Shown: positions 1-9,226, counted from the stretch's first letter. The stretch: DNA of 64,000 bases from Prevotella sp. (GCA_024697645.1 JAILFH010000093.1:46390-110389); one strand, 5' to 3'. Program-made: numbers and translations. Notes: a model not told the origin generated them from the sequence alone.

Positions 1-2
1 AG

Positions 3-479
3 AACATTGCCGAAGTGATGGACCTGAGCGTACGACTCGCCTCAGATTTCTTCAGTGGAACCATTATCGAAGAGAAACTACGTCCACTGAAGGCTGTCGG
101 TTTGGGCTATCTACATCTGAATCAGGCACTATCTACCCTCTCGGGCGGTGAATTGCAGCGCATGAAGATTGCCTCTTATCTGCAACCCTACACATCACCC
201 GAAAACAATGGCGGTCAACGGGGAATCTTCATCATCGACGAACCAACCGATGGTTTGCACCTGAAGGATGTGAGCCGACTCATCGGACTATTCGAACAGA
301 TGGTGGAAGCGGGCAACACAGTCTATGTGATTGAGCATAACACCGATGTCATCAAGGCTGCCGACTATGTGATAGAACTTGGACCTGGGGCAGGCGAACA
401 AGGAGGACAGGTGCTATTTGCCGGCCGTCCCAGCGAATTGCAGAAATGTAAGGATTCCGTCACTGCCGAGTATCTTTGA
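3..479 (+). CDS. uvrA: UvrA-family excinuclease ABC subunit A, C-terminal fragment
   Basis: The gene enters from the left edge, so only the last 158 codons are seen. UvrA proteins are dimeric ABC-type ATPases that find DNA lesions for nucleotide excision repair. The visible part holds the second nucleotide-binding domain: an ABC signature LSGGELQRMK, a Walker B stretch IFIIDEPTDGLH and an H-loop VIEHN. These appear in UvrA order and are followed by the family's typical end (ELGPGAGEQGG, then FAGRPSEL). Some positions differ from usual UvrA (GELQRM for GEAQRV, PTDGLH for PTTGLH), so it may be a UvrA paralogue rather than the housekeeping copy. The Walker A and zinc-binding parts lie outside the window. 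The next gene is convergent, 650 bases away. Confidence 0.78.
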   Translation, partial: NIAEVMDLSVRLASDFFSGTIIEEKLRPLKAVGLGYLHLNQALSTLSGGELQRMKIASYLQPYTSPENNGGQRGIFIIDEPTDGLHLKDVSRLIGLFEQMVEAGNTVYVIEHNTDVIKAADYVIELGPGAGEQGGQVLFAGRPSELQKCKDSVTAEYL

Positions 480-576
480 CAAACGGAAATCGACGCCTTT
501 TGATTTTTCAAATCAACGTCAAATAATTCAACTTTAATCTCTATGCAATATTGAGTATTTCTCTTTATTGAATAGA

Positions 577-776
577 GCAATGCTCCCGACTATCTAAAGC
601 AATCTTCCCGACTTTACAAAGCAATCTTCCCGACTATACAAAGCAATGCTTTCGACCATAGAAAGGTATCCTTTTGACCATAGAAAGGACACCTTTATAG
701 GGGTATAAAGGTATGCTTTATATAGGTATAAAGATATGCTCTGTAAGGTCAAAAGGTATGCTTTGTATAATCAAAA
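577..776 (+). repeat. 22/23-nt degenerate tandem repeat array, copy 1 of 3
   Basis: Nine contiguous units start at 577, 599, 621, 643, 665, 687, 710, 733 and 755. Seven are exactly 22 nt and two (687, 710) are 23 nt. A typical unit begins GCAATGCTTT or GGTATGCTTT, has a core CGACC/TGACC (22-nt units) or TATAGG (23-nt units), and ends TATAGAAA, TACAAA or TCAAAA. There are no spacers. The array lies between the convergent UvrA-family and GH43 genes. The rest of the gene-free stretch 480-1135 holds a second short tandem repeat (926-980) and a terminator, and I see no gene in it. Confidence 0.85.
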
Positions 777-925
777 GGATAGGAGCCTCTCCTCCCGCCC
801 TCCCCTGCAGAGAGGGAACCTATCCGCAGAAAAGTATAAAATCGAATAAGACCTACCCACCTACCATAACCACTCGCAAACGCTGATGAATAAAGGGCTG
901 AGAGCATGGTAGGTCTTTCTACAAC

Positions 926-980
926 ACCTACCATAGACCTACCATAGACCTACCATTAGACTTACCATAAGACCTACCCT
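926..980. repeat. 11/12-nt tandem repeat with hairpin partner
   Basis: Five tandem copies of ACCTACCATAG-like units lie at 926-936, 937-947, 948-959, 960-971 and 972-980 (last truncated). Related copies lie at 850-868. An inverted copy, ATGGTAGGTCT at 906-916, can pair with the repeats as a hairpin. The unit length is half or just over half that of the neighbouring 22-nt array. Confidence 0.75.
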
Positions 981-1074
981 AAAATCAACTTAAGAACATC
1001 ATTGAGAGTTATTATAGAAGAGCATCAGTATTCGGTAATTTCCATCAGATTTTTTTTTGCAAAGGGTGTTACAC

Positions 1075-1111
1075 AAAAAAGCATTGCCCCGACGTTTGTC
1101 AAGACAATGCT
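1075..1111 (-). terminator. Rho-independent terminator of the GH43 gene
   Basis: Read on the minus strand, AGCATTG pairs with CAATGCT (outer stem 1080-1086 with 1105-1111, plus an inner GAC/GTC stem) and is followed by six T residues. It lies 25 bases past the GH43 stop codon. Confidence 0.8.
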
Positions 1112-1135
1112 CTATTTGTATTAATGATTTGCTAC

Positions 1136-4009
1136 TTATTTCACAACCACCTTTCTTCCATTCACAATATAGAGGCCCTTCGGCAAACTCTGGAGTGCTG
1201 ATTTGCTATCGGCAACCTTTCGTCCGCTCAGGTCGAAGACGCAGTCTGCAGTTCCTGAAGCATCAGTGCGTGAAATCTCTACGTCCTCAATGCCGCTTGT
1301 TAAGTCAGAGGCGAAATCATAGACGCGGTTCGCAAGCATGTAGAGTCCACGAATCTCACGCGAAGTGAGCACTCGATTATAAACCATCAAATCGTCGAAA
1401 AGCATATCGGCTGAAGTCCAAGTTGAACCATAGCCCAGATAGAATTTCTCACTTGCACCCATGAAGTCGGTAAGAATCTTGAAGTCAATCTGCGATTTTC
1501 TCGTGATCTCCGTTCCGTCAACTCTACCCCGATAGGTGTAACTCGTCGAAGTCTTCAGAGCACCATTCACATAGAAAACTGCGCCCGACGAAGGTGAAAT
1601 CGTCAGCACCACATAGTTCCACTGATTAGGTGTGATATAGTTCGTAGTGCGATCGGGATAGTTTACGTAGATCGTATCCTGAAGAGTTGTATAGCCAATG
1701 AATGCATTCGGCGTTACCCACAGACGATTGCGAATCGAACTGTCGTAGAACGAGAAGATTGTATTCCAGAGATTATTGTCGTTCGGATGAACCCAGAATG
1801 CAATCGTAACGCCCTCGCTCGTATCAGCATTCAGCAGTGGATTAGGCATTTCAGCATAACTGTGGCGGTTGCTTTCATTAGCCGAGTACTGATGAATCAC
1901 TTGTCCGTTTCTCATGCGATCAGTCTCGAGTTGCGGGCGAGAAGCCGTTGTTCCCGAACGACGCAATGAAGCAGTCTGCGAAGTGTTCAGTTTGTTCTCA
2001 ACAGGCTCACTATTAAAGTTATAATAGGCAAGCATTCTGCTCTTGTAGTCTACATCGGGAATAGAATCTTCCTGGGCATTTACGTTGTAGGTATGTGTCC
2101 AATAATAGTCACCAGCCCATTCCTTGATGGTCAGTTCCACTGGTGTACTCTCGTCGAAGCCCGCAGGATTGTAGAGACCTTCATTCGAGATGAGTTGAGG
2201 AACTGATGAGGTCCATTCGAGATTCACGTTTGTCAGCAGGTCAATACCATAGAGGTCAAGGTTTCCTGCGACACGAGCCCCATTGGAAACAGGAATAGAC
2301 TGTGTGTTCATCTGTCGGGCCAACTGGTATTTCTCGCGAACCTTATGTCCCCAGATGTTGATTCCTGAATTGCTTGAAGCCGTGAAACAGAGCGCCTTGA
2401 TAGTTGTCTGCTCCATTTGCTGTTCAGTGAGAACGCCGTAATAAGTTGTGCCCTGCAGTTGCAACTGAATGTAAGTTGTGCCCTCTTTAAGAGTCCATGT
2501 TCCACTCTGTGAACCCGTTATCGTTCCGTCTTCGTGAAGTTCAATCTCAACAGGATACATTTCCTCCTTATTCTGATAGTCAAGATTATAACGATGAACG
2601 AGCAGTTGCCACTTGCCGGGAATCTCCGAAACAGCATAGAGTTGCTCTGAAGCGTTCTGAGCATCGGTCTGTGTCTCGCCGTTATATTCGAACGGAGCAG
2701 CCACAAGCCAACCATTCTCGTTCAGGAACATCTGATGAACACGATCCTCAAACCATTCTGTCCCATTGTTGAAACGAGTGTGATAGACCAGATAAGTACG
2801 TCCGTCTTCAGCAGCAACAATGCTGTTATGACCTTGCGAGAGTTCGCCTACGGTCTGGAATCCCCACTTGTTATAAGGGCCTAAAATCTTCTGACCGCGA
2901 CGGTCGCCATTTCTTCCGTAGTTCATCACATAACGATCGAAAATGGCTGGACGCCCCTGACCATCTACATAAGGACCTTCAACGTCCTTCGAACGGAATA
3001 CGCGCATCTCATAACCTCCGACACTATCCAAATAGCCATAGGTGACAAAGAGGAAATAGTAGTCTCCGATGTGCTCAATGTAAGGACCCTCGCCCGACAC
3101 ATAATAGCCACCAGCCAGTTTAATTCCGTAATAAGGGTCACGGGTCACACCGTCGCTGTTACCATTGACAGATTGATATACGACATCATAGTCGCGCAGT
3201 CCAGTCTTCTCATCGAGGTCAAGCATCCAGATACCACCCGACCAGGAACCATAGATGAAGCGCAAATTTCCTTCTTCGTCATAGAACACGCAGGGGTCAA
3301 TCGTATGAGGCCAGCGGCGTCCCCAACCCGAACCCACATTATAACGCGAGGGAAGTGACGACTGAGTGCCAATTGCGAGTTCCAAATCAGTGAGTTTATA
3401 ACTATGGCTTCCCGCATCAAATCCGCAAATCACGATTGGTCCCTGATATTCCCAAGGTCCTGTAATCTTATCTGCCGTCAGCAATATGATGCTCGAATGC
3501 CAAGCGTCACCGTTGATACTCAGATACATACACCATTTCTCCATCGTTGGATTCCACAGCACATCCGGCGCCCACATGTTTCCATTCACATTGTAGCCGC
3601 TATCGGTTCGCCCCGACCAATCAACTGCATTGAACTGTGGGAAAGAAACTTCCTCACCACCTTTCATAACGGTCTTTACGGCAGGTGTCACGAAAGCACT
3701 GCTGTTAGATGCGTTGGTGTTGGTCCCTACTTTCCACGTTGGATTGGCCTGTGTCCAATTCTGCAAGTCAGCGGTCCATGCTCCAGCCTTGTGCGTACCG
3801 AATATATAGTAGCGCTTCGAATTGGGCTCATAGACTATCGACGGATCATGAACACCCACACGTCGCATAGAGATGTTCTTATAGAGGCTCTTTGCTTCAG
3901 TAGGTGTAAGTTCAGTTGTCTGAGCAACAGCATTTAGGGGCATCAGGCTGCAAAGCAATCCTGCTGCAATCACTTTCAGATAGTTAGTTATCTTAGATAG
4001 ATTCCTCAT
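1136..4009 (-). CDS. Secreted GH43 arabinanase-like glycoside hydrolase with laminin-G-like domain and sorting tail
   Basis: This 957-residue secreted enzyme probably cleaves arabinan (GH43, endo-1,5-alpha-L-arabinanase type). A signal peptide ends near residue 30 (NAVAQ). The five-bladed-propeller domain spans about 40-450, with likely catalytic residues D55 (VHDPS, base), D238 (TIDPC, pKa modulator) and E307 (SGEGPY, acid). A GH43-associated beta-sandwich/lipocalin-like region (about 465-575) follows. Residues about 690-880 look like a concanavalin A/laminin-G lectin fold (GVTIAFWVHP). The end, GLYIVNGRKVVVK, is a C-terminal sorting tail of the type IX secretion kind. It starts 15 bases after the OPT transporter stop, so the two are probably co-transcribed. 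Exact arabinan versus xylan specificity is inferred. Confidence 0.82.
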   Translation of the reverse strand: MRNLSKITNYLKVIAAGLLCSLMPLNAVAQTTELTPTEAKSLYKNISMRRVGVHDPSIVYEPNSKRYYIFGTHKAGAWTADLQNWTQANPTWKVGTNTNASNSSAFVTPAVKTVMKGGEEVSFPQFNAVDWSGRTDSGYNVNGNMWAPDVLWNPTMEKWCMYLSINGDAWHSSIILLTADKITGPWEYQGPIVICGFDAGSHSYKLTDLELAIGTQSSLPSRYNVGSGWGRRWPHTIDPCVFYDEEGNLRFIYGSWSGGIWMLDLDEKTGLRDYDVVYQSVNGNSDGVTRDPYYGIKLAGGYYVSGEGPYIEHIGDYYFLFVTYGYLDSVGGYEMRVFRSKDVEGPYVDGQGRPAIFDRYVMNYGRNGDRRGQKILGPYNKWGFQTVGELSQGHNSIVAAEDGRTYLVYHTRFNNGTEWFEDRVHQMFLNENGWLVAAPFEYNGETQTDAQNASEQLYAVSEIPGKWQLLVHRYNLDYQNKEEMYPVEIELHEDGTITGSQSGTWTLKEGTTYIQLQLQGTTYYGVLTEQQMEQTTIKALCFTASSNSGINIWGHKVREKYQLARQMNTQSIPVSNGARVAGNLDLYGIDLLTNVNLEWTSSVPQLISNEGLYNPAGFDESTPVELTIKEWAGDYYWTHTYNVNAQEDSIPDVDYKSRMLAYYNFNSEPVENKLNTSQTASLRRSGTTASRPQLETDRMRNGQVIHQYSANESNRHSYAEMPNPLLNADTSEGVTIAFWVHPNDNNLWNTIFSFYDSSIRNRLWVTPNAFIGYTTLQDTIYVNYPDRTTNYITPNQWNYVVLTISPSSGAVFYVNGALKTSTSYTYRGRVDGTEITRKSQIDFKILTDFMGASEKFYLGYGSTWTSADMLFDDLMVYNRVLTSREIRGLYMLANRVYDFASDLTSGIEDVEISRTDASGTADCVFDLSGRKVADSKSALQSLPKGLYIVNGRKVVVK

Positions 4010-4024
4010 GTTAAGTCTTACTTT

Positions 4025-6025
4025 CTAATTATTTGGTTTAGTCTTATTTTTCGTAGCCCAGATGAAGTAGGTAATCAAGAGAATATAGGCAATCAGCGAA
4101 CAAACCTCCGACATGGGATTCTGCAGCCAAGACTCACTAACGGGATTGAATCCACCAAAGCGCAACAATGCAGAGATAACGCCCATCAATGCGCCACCAG
4201 CAATGAAGCCCGATGCGATGAGCGTACCCTTCTCACCACGTTGCTTGTTCACCTCTTCGTTCTTAGAACGCGTAGTTACATACCAATTCACAGCACCACC
4301 TACCAACAGAGGAATGTTCAGTTCCATCGGAATAAACATACCGAGGGCGAAAGCGAGTGCGGGAATCTTGAACCAAGTGAGCACAACCGCAATCACTGCA
4401 CCAATCGCATAGAGCAACCAAGGGGCTCCAACGCCATTCATCAATGGATCAATGACTGCGGCCATTGCATTAGCCTGAGGTGCAGCCAGTTGACCTGTCG
4501 TAAAGCCATAGGTCTCATTCAGAAGCATCATCACACCACCAACTGTGGCTGCTGATACCAACGTGCCCAAGAACTTCCATTGCTCCTGCTTGCGAGGCGT
4601 TGTTCCAAGCCAGTAACCAACCTTCAGGTCGGTGATGAATGCGCCTGCAACTGCCAAAGCCGTGCAGACTACACCTCCCATAATCAAGGCAGCAACCATT
4701 CCACTTGTTCCCTTCAGTCCGATACCAACCATCACGACCGAAGCCAGAATGAGCGTCATCAGCGTCATTCCGCTTACAGGGTTTGAGCCCACGATAGCAA
4801 TTGCGTTTGCTGCAACGGTTGTGAAGAGGAAGGCGATTACGGTTACCAAAACAATGGCCACAAGAGCAAAGAACATATTTCCATCCATCACGCCAAACCA
4901 GAAGAAAAGGAATGTCACGATGATGGTAATGATTGAGGCAATCGCAATGAACTTAAACGAAAGGTCTTGCTCCGTACGTTTCTGATCTTCTGCTGCTCCC
5001 TTGCCGCCTTTCATTTCCTGAGCAGCAAGTCCAACGGCACTCTTGATGATTCCCCAAGACTTGATGATTCCAATGATACCAGCCATTGCAATACCACCAA
5101 TACCAATCGACTTACCATAAGCCTTGAAGATAGTCTCGGGACTCATGTCGCCAACAGCAGTCGTAATGGACGGATCCCATTGATTCAAGACAGTATCGGG
5201 GAAAATCAAAGCCAGACCAGGAACAATCACCCACCAAACGGATAGAGAACCCAGACAGATGATAAGTGCATACTTGAAACCAATGATATAACCAAGACCA
5301 AGCACAGCAGCACCTGTGTTTACTTTGAACACGAGTTTGGCATTATCTGCCAACTGCTGGCCCCAGCCAACAACACGCGTCGTAAAGTTTTCGTTCCACC
5401 AACCGAATGTTGCTACAATGAAATCATACAGACCACCAACAATACCAGCCAAGAGAAGGGGCTTAGCCTGATCGCCACCCTTAGCGCCACTGACGAGCAC
5501 CTGTGTCGTTGCAGTTGCTTCAGGGAAAGGATATTTACCATGCATCTCGCTCACGAAATATTTACGGAACGGGATGAGGAACAAAATGCCGATAATACCA
5601 CCAAGCAATGATGAAATGAAAATATTAAGGAACGAAGCCGACATCTCAGGATACTTCGCCTGAAGAATGTAAATGGCGGGCAATGTGAAAATTGCACCAG
5701 CAACAACTGCACCAGAACAAGCACCTATCGACTGAATAATGACATTTTCGCCTAAAGCCTTTGAACGCTTGGCCGCAGTCGAAACACCCACTGCGATAAT
5801 AGCAATAGGAATTGCGGCTTCAAACACCTGACCGACCTTCAGTCCCAGATAGGCGGCAGCCGCTGAAAATAGCATAGCCATCACAACGCCCCAAGTCACT
5901 GACCAAGCATTCACTTCAGGATACTGGCTGTCTGGAGACATCAGCGGCTCATACTTTTCACCTTCCTTTAACTCTCTAAACGCATTCTCAGGCAGTCCTG
6001 CTGCCAATCTGTCTTTTTCTTCCAT
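4025..6025 (-). CDS. OPT-family oligopeptide transporter
   Basis: This 666-residue inner-membrane transporter has about 15 hydrophobic segments. OPT-family proteins use the proton gradient to import small peptides or, in some branches, metal chelates. Conserved-looking parts include the N-terminal EVNAWSVTWGVVMAM helix, the first-helix sequence AAYLGLKVGQVFEA, and the loop GKYPFPEATATTQVL. An upstream in-frame ATG at 6094 would add 23 residues, but the promoter at 6065-6095 overlaps that extension. The start at 6025 (MEEKDRLAAG) is therefore chosen, about 33 bases after the predicted transcription start. The downstream GH43 gene follows after 15 bases, which hints that the operon serves nutrient capture. 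The substrate cannot be read from sequence. Confidence 0.88.
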   Translation of the reverse strand: MEEKDRLAAGLPENAFRELKEGEKYEPLMSPDSQYPEVNAWSVTWGVVMAMLFSAAAAYLGLKVGQVFEAAIPIAIIAVGVSTAAKRSKALGENVIIQSIGACSGAVVAGAIFTLPAIYILQAKYPEMSASFLNIFISSLLGGIIGILFLIPFRKYFVSEMHGKYPFPEATATTQVLVSGAKGGDQAKPLLLAGIVGGLYDFIVATFGWWNENFTTRVVGWGQQLADNAKLVFKVNTGAAVLGLGYIIGFKYALIICLGSLSVWWVIVPGLALIFPDTVLNQWDPSITTAVGDMSPETIFKAYGKSIGIGGIAMAGIIGIIKSWGIIKSAVGLAAQEMKGGKGAAEDQKRTEQDLSFKFIAIASIITIIVTFLFFWFGVMDGNMFFALVAIVLVTVIAFLFTTVAANAIAIVGSNPVSGMTLMTLILASVVMVGIGLKGTSGMVAALIMGGVVCTALAVAGAFITDLKVGYWLGTTPRKQEQWKFLGTLVSAATVGGVMMLLNETYGFTTGQLAAPQANAMAAVIDPLMNGVGAPWLLYAIGAVIAVVLTWFKIPALAFALGMFIPMELNIPLLVGGAVNWYVTTRSKNEEVNKQRGEKGTLIASGFIAGGALMGVISALLRFGGFNPVSESWLQNPMSEVCSLIAYILLITYFIWATKNKTKPNN

Positions 6026-6064
6026 ATGTAGGTAGTTTTTAGAATTCCGTTTTACTTCAATTTG

Positions 6065-6095
6065 CAAAGATAACGTAATTTGGCCAAATTTCAAA
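6065..6095 (-). promoter_or_regulatory. Bacteroidota promoter for the OPT-GH43 operon
   Basis: On the minus strand, TTTTG (6092-6095) is followed 19 nt later by TATCTTTG (6065-6072), a good match to the TTTG / TAnnTTTG consensus. It lies 40 bases before the chosen ATG at 6025. Confidence 0.75.
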
Positions 6096-6225
6096 ATTCT
6101 ATACTGACTTTTTAATTGGAAATTGTAACTACATCAAGCAAAAAAGATACAAACTGCATGAAAAAGTATATAAATAAGTGTCAAAATGACATGAAATTAT
6201 GAGGTAAATTCCAAAAAATCAGGCC

Positions 6226-6261
6226 TTTTTGATAGTTTATAAAGTTTTTTTCTTAATTTTG
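6226..6261 (+). promoter_or_regulatory. Bacteroidota promoter for the GH128-like gene
   Basis: TTTTTG at 6226-6231 and TAATTTTG at 6254-6261 are separated by 22 nt and lie 30 bases before the ATG at 6292. The same -7 string occurs in front of the ECF sigma gene. The 266-base gap 6026-6291 thus carries two divergent promoters. Confidence 0.75.
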
Positions 6262-6291
6262 CAGCGTACAAAACCTATATGCGGAAAGTTT

Positions 6292-9201
6292 ATGAATTTG
6301 AGAATCAGCCTAATAGCATTCCTCGTCGTTTTATGTCTGGGATTTTCGTCTGATGCAAATGCTGTGGTTACGGAAGGTGACTACTACATCTGCAACGATT
6401 TTTTCAATAAACTGTTGACTACCAACAGTGACGGCGCTCCTCACCTTCATGCCTATGACAGTAGTATTGATGAACAGTTCATCTTCACCGCTGTAGCATC
6501 AGGCACAAGCGGTTATGTGAAACTACTCCATAAATCAACAGGTAAATACCTCACCGCCAGCACTTCCAATACTTATTCGGTACTTCTTTCTGATGATGGT
6601 AGCGGCGATGAATACCTATGGACATTCGACCAACGCTATAGCACACGAATTTCCAGCAAGAAGAATACTTCAAGACGAATGGGATGCGATTTCTCCAATG
6701 GCAGCACCTATTATTGGGAATCCGACTATGTACCTGTCTATTATGACAAAGAAAGAAGCGCACTGAACTGGTTCTCGATTATTCCCGCCAATGGTAATGG
6801 TTTTGAAGACTCGAGAAATGTCGCAAAGACCGAGGTGTTTACCAATGACTATGGCGTGACCGAGCAAGACGACTATTGCGTCAGTGAGGCCGTCAATGTA
6901 GAGGGAATGGACTATCATATCCTCAGCACAACTCCTTTCGATGGCGGCTCGGTGAATCTTGAAGGCGACCACGCTTGGCTCATCTTCGAGAACATTCGAC
7001 CAAGTTCTGTCATCAGTAATTATCTTGGCAACGTAACGATTAATGGCACTGCTGCAATCAATGGAACAAACTGTCGTGTGGAAATCTGGCTGAATGGTGC
7101 TGCAGTGATTCCAACTCCCAGCACTGACCCATTCGTCGCTACAACTGACGAGGGAACTTTCTCCGTTGCTTTGGGAAACACTACAGACCTGGGTGAAAAT
7201 AGCAACTTAGCCCGTTCGTTCACGTTGAAGCGTGGATATATGGCAACAATAGCAACTGGAACCAAAGGTGGAGACTATAGCCGAGTTTATGTAGCCGATC
7301 ACGCCGATCTGACCGTAACGCTGCCGAAAGCCCTTGATCAGCGCGTCACTTCGGTTTATGTGCGCAACTGGCACTATGTTTCGAAGCGAGGATTTGCAGG
7401 AGGAAGTGTTGGCGCAACAACGGCATGTGGAGGAACGTGGAATTGGAACTGGGATGCAAACCAAACTTCAACAACCGATGTTGAATACATCCCCATCAAA
7501 CAGCACCTTTATTGGCCTTCTGACGACAAATTCGACAAGGCAGGTTCTACGGCAATGATGCTATTTAATGAGCCTGAGCATTCAGAACAGCATGACGATT
7601 GCTCCTGTGGCGGTACGATTGATGAGTGGAAAGCCTATACGCATACTCCCAAATTCAATGCCACTGGTCTGCGCATCGGCTCGCCTTCAGCCACAGACCT
7701 CTCATATCTGGAGACTTATGCAACCCATTGTGACAATATGAAGCAACGTTGCGATTTCTTGTGCACTCATGGTTATTGGACAACTGAATGGTCAAGCAAT
7801 TTAAGTACTCTGAAAGAATATGGTCGCCCCGTCTGGATTACAGAGTGGGAATATGGCGCATCTTGGACTACCTCCTATACGCCATCAAGTCTGAATGAAT
7901 ATGCCGCACAGGTACTAAACGTTCTTGATAAAATGGAATACAACGATTATGTGGAACGTTATTCTTATTATGGCACAGACACAGGTGGAAGTAATGGATG
8001 GATGCGTGAACTTTTCTGGGATACTGATTATACTAAGGGAACTGCAAATGCAGGAACTGTATATAAAAAGGTAAAGTCTCATTTCGCCTATAATTCATCT
8101 GTTCAGCCGATACCTAATTGGTGGACTCCGTCGACAAGTACTCCTGAGATTACAGGTGCATATCTGAATGATGGCGCATACACGCTCAATGTCAAAAACG
8201 GAAATGGTGATGCTACCAAAGATGTTACGGTGATGTTGCAGAATGGCGACAACTGGGAAACTTTCGCAACTTATACCTATCGTCCCGACTTTGAGTCTAC
8301 TTCTCAGAGTTTCGTATTGCCCAAAGGCATTAAAGGTGGTGATGTCATCAAGGTGGTGGTAACAACTATCTTTGGCGGAGAAGCAAAGAGCGCAGAATAC
8401 GTTTTTCCTGATTTCGTGAGACTGAATGAACTACAGAACCTCACATTTGACGAAGGAACATTTACAAGCCAGAGTGTTCGAACATACGCTAAAGACATTA
8501 AGGACTCAAGCACTGAGACTTCTGGTATGCAAGAGATTGATGGCTGGACCATAACATCAGCAAATGGCAACGCACGCGCATCAGCACAATATGCTTGGGG
8601 AACGAGTTACTTACTCGGTGGAGAAGGTTATAGTGCACCATCAACGAACTCCAAAGAGACTACCGATGGAGGTTGTATGGGAATTGTCTCCGTATGGACC
8701 GCTCAGACTCAGTATTCGCAGAACGTCTTTTTGCCTGCTGGCGACTACGTCCTCACGATTCCTGTTTATAATGTCGGAGGAACAAGCGCCTTCTCAAAGA
8801 ACTTGATTGGTTTCATTACAGATGAAGGTACAGAATATTTATCTTCGAACACAACTTACACAGCAGGTTCCTGGACCACAGAAACCATTTCGTTCACAAT
8901 CGATAGCGAAACAACTGGAAAACTCAGTCTCGGCTATACAGCGACTAATTCGGGTTCTGGCAGCATGCCACATCTCTTCATAGATGAGGTTGCTATCACC
9001 CGAAACGGCGTTGCTATTCCGTTTAAATTGGGCGATGTGAATGCTGATGGCGAAGTAACAATCGCTGACGTTACTGCATTAGTGAACATTATTCTTGGCA
9101 AGTCAAAAGACCTCTTCGGAACAGCAGATGTGAACACCGACGGTGGAATAACCATTGCCGATGTTACGGCATTAGTGAATATCATCTTGGGGAAATCATA
9201 G
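6292..9201 (+). CDS. Secreted GH128-like glycanase with dockerin-like C-terminus
   Basis: This 969-residue secreted protein has a signal peptide at residues 1-24 (LCLGFSSDANA). Residues about 27-165 resemble a beta-trefoil (ricin-like) module, with repeated Y-L/T-A and FT motifs. The segment about 355-600 matches the glycosyl hydrolase catalytic core of GH128, a beta-1,3-glucanase family: WNWNWD, then MLFNEPEH (E427 probable acid/base), then LRIGSPSATD, then PVWITEWEY (E518 probable nucleophile). Beta-sandwich regions follow, about 620-700 and 720-905. Two dockerin-like calcium-binding repeats end the protein (GDVNADGEVTIADVTALV and DVNTDGGITIADVTALV). ATG 6292 is preferred over the TTG at 6229 because it begins the signal peptide and follows the promoter. 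Substrate is inferred from fold only. Confidence 0.75.
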   Translation: MNLRISLIAFLVVLCLGFSSDANAVVTEGDYYICNDFFNKLLTTNSDGAPHLHAYDSSIDEQFIFTAVASGTSGYVKLLHKSTGKYLTASTSNTYSVLLSDDGSGDEYLWTFDQRYSTRISSKKNTSRRMGCDFSNGSTYYWESDYVPVYYDKERSALNWFSIIPANGNGFEDSRNVAKTEVFTNDYGVTEQDDYCVSEAVNVEGMDYHILSTTPFDGGSVNLEGDHAWLIFENIRPSSVISNYLGNVTINGTAAINGTNCRVEIWLNGAAVIPTPSTDPFVATTDEGTFSVALGNTTDLGENSNLARSFTLKRGYMATIATGTKGGDYSRVYVADHADLTVTLPKALDQRVTSVYVRNWHYVSKRGFAGGSVGATTACGGTWNWNWDANQTSTTDVEYIPIKQHLYWPSDDKFDKAGSTAMMLFNEPEHSEQHDDCSCGGTIDEWKAYTHTPKFNATGLRIGSPSATDLSYLETYATHCDNMKQRCDFLCTHGYWTTEWSSNLSTLKEYGRPVWITEWEYGASWTTSYTPSSLNEYAAQVLNVLDKMEYNDYVERYSYYGTDTGGSNGWMRELFWDTDYTKGTANAGTVYKKVKSHFAYNSSVQPIPNWWTPSTSTPEITGAYLNDGAYTLNVKNGNGDATKDVTVMLQNGDNWETFATYTYRPDFESTSQSFVLPKGIKGGDVIKVVVTTIFGGEAKSAEYVFPDFVRLNELQNLTFDEGTFTSQSVRTYAKDIKDSSTETSGMQEIDGWTITSANGNARASAQYAWGTSYLLGGEGYSAPSTNSKETTDGGCMGIVSVWTAQTQYSQNVFLPAGDYVLTIPVYNVGGTSAFSKNLIGFITDEGTEYLSSNTTYTAGSWTTETISFTIDSETTGKLSLGYTATNSGSGSMPHLFIDEVAITRNGVAIPFKLGDVNADGEVTIADVTALVNIILGKSKDLFGTADVNTDGGITIADVTALVNIILGKS

Positions 9202-9226
9202 CAAGAAAATCAGTGACATCATAAAT

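Noticed and set aside
577..776. CRISPR array
   Set aside because: Units are contiguous and degenerate with no unique spacers, and no cas genes are present anywhere in the window. The same holds for the arrays at 11691 and 34028.
6026..6094. N-terminal extension of the OPT transporter to the ATG at 6094
   Set aside because: The promoter's -33 and -7 elements (6065-6095) lie within the extension. The same reasoning rejects the longer starts of the glutathione peroxidase (54691), the GH128-like gene (6229) and the sigma gene (44117).
9034..9201. Evidence for a cellulosome
   Set aside because: Dockerin-like repeats are present here and at the end of the giant surface protein, but no cohesin or scaffoldin is visible, so a classical cellulosome is not supported by this window.
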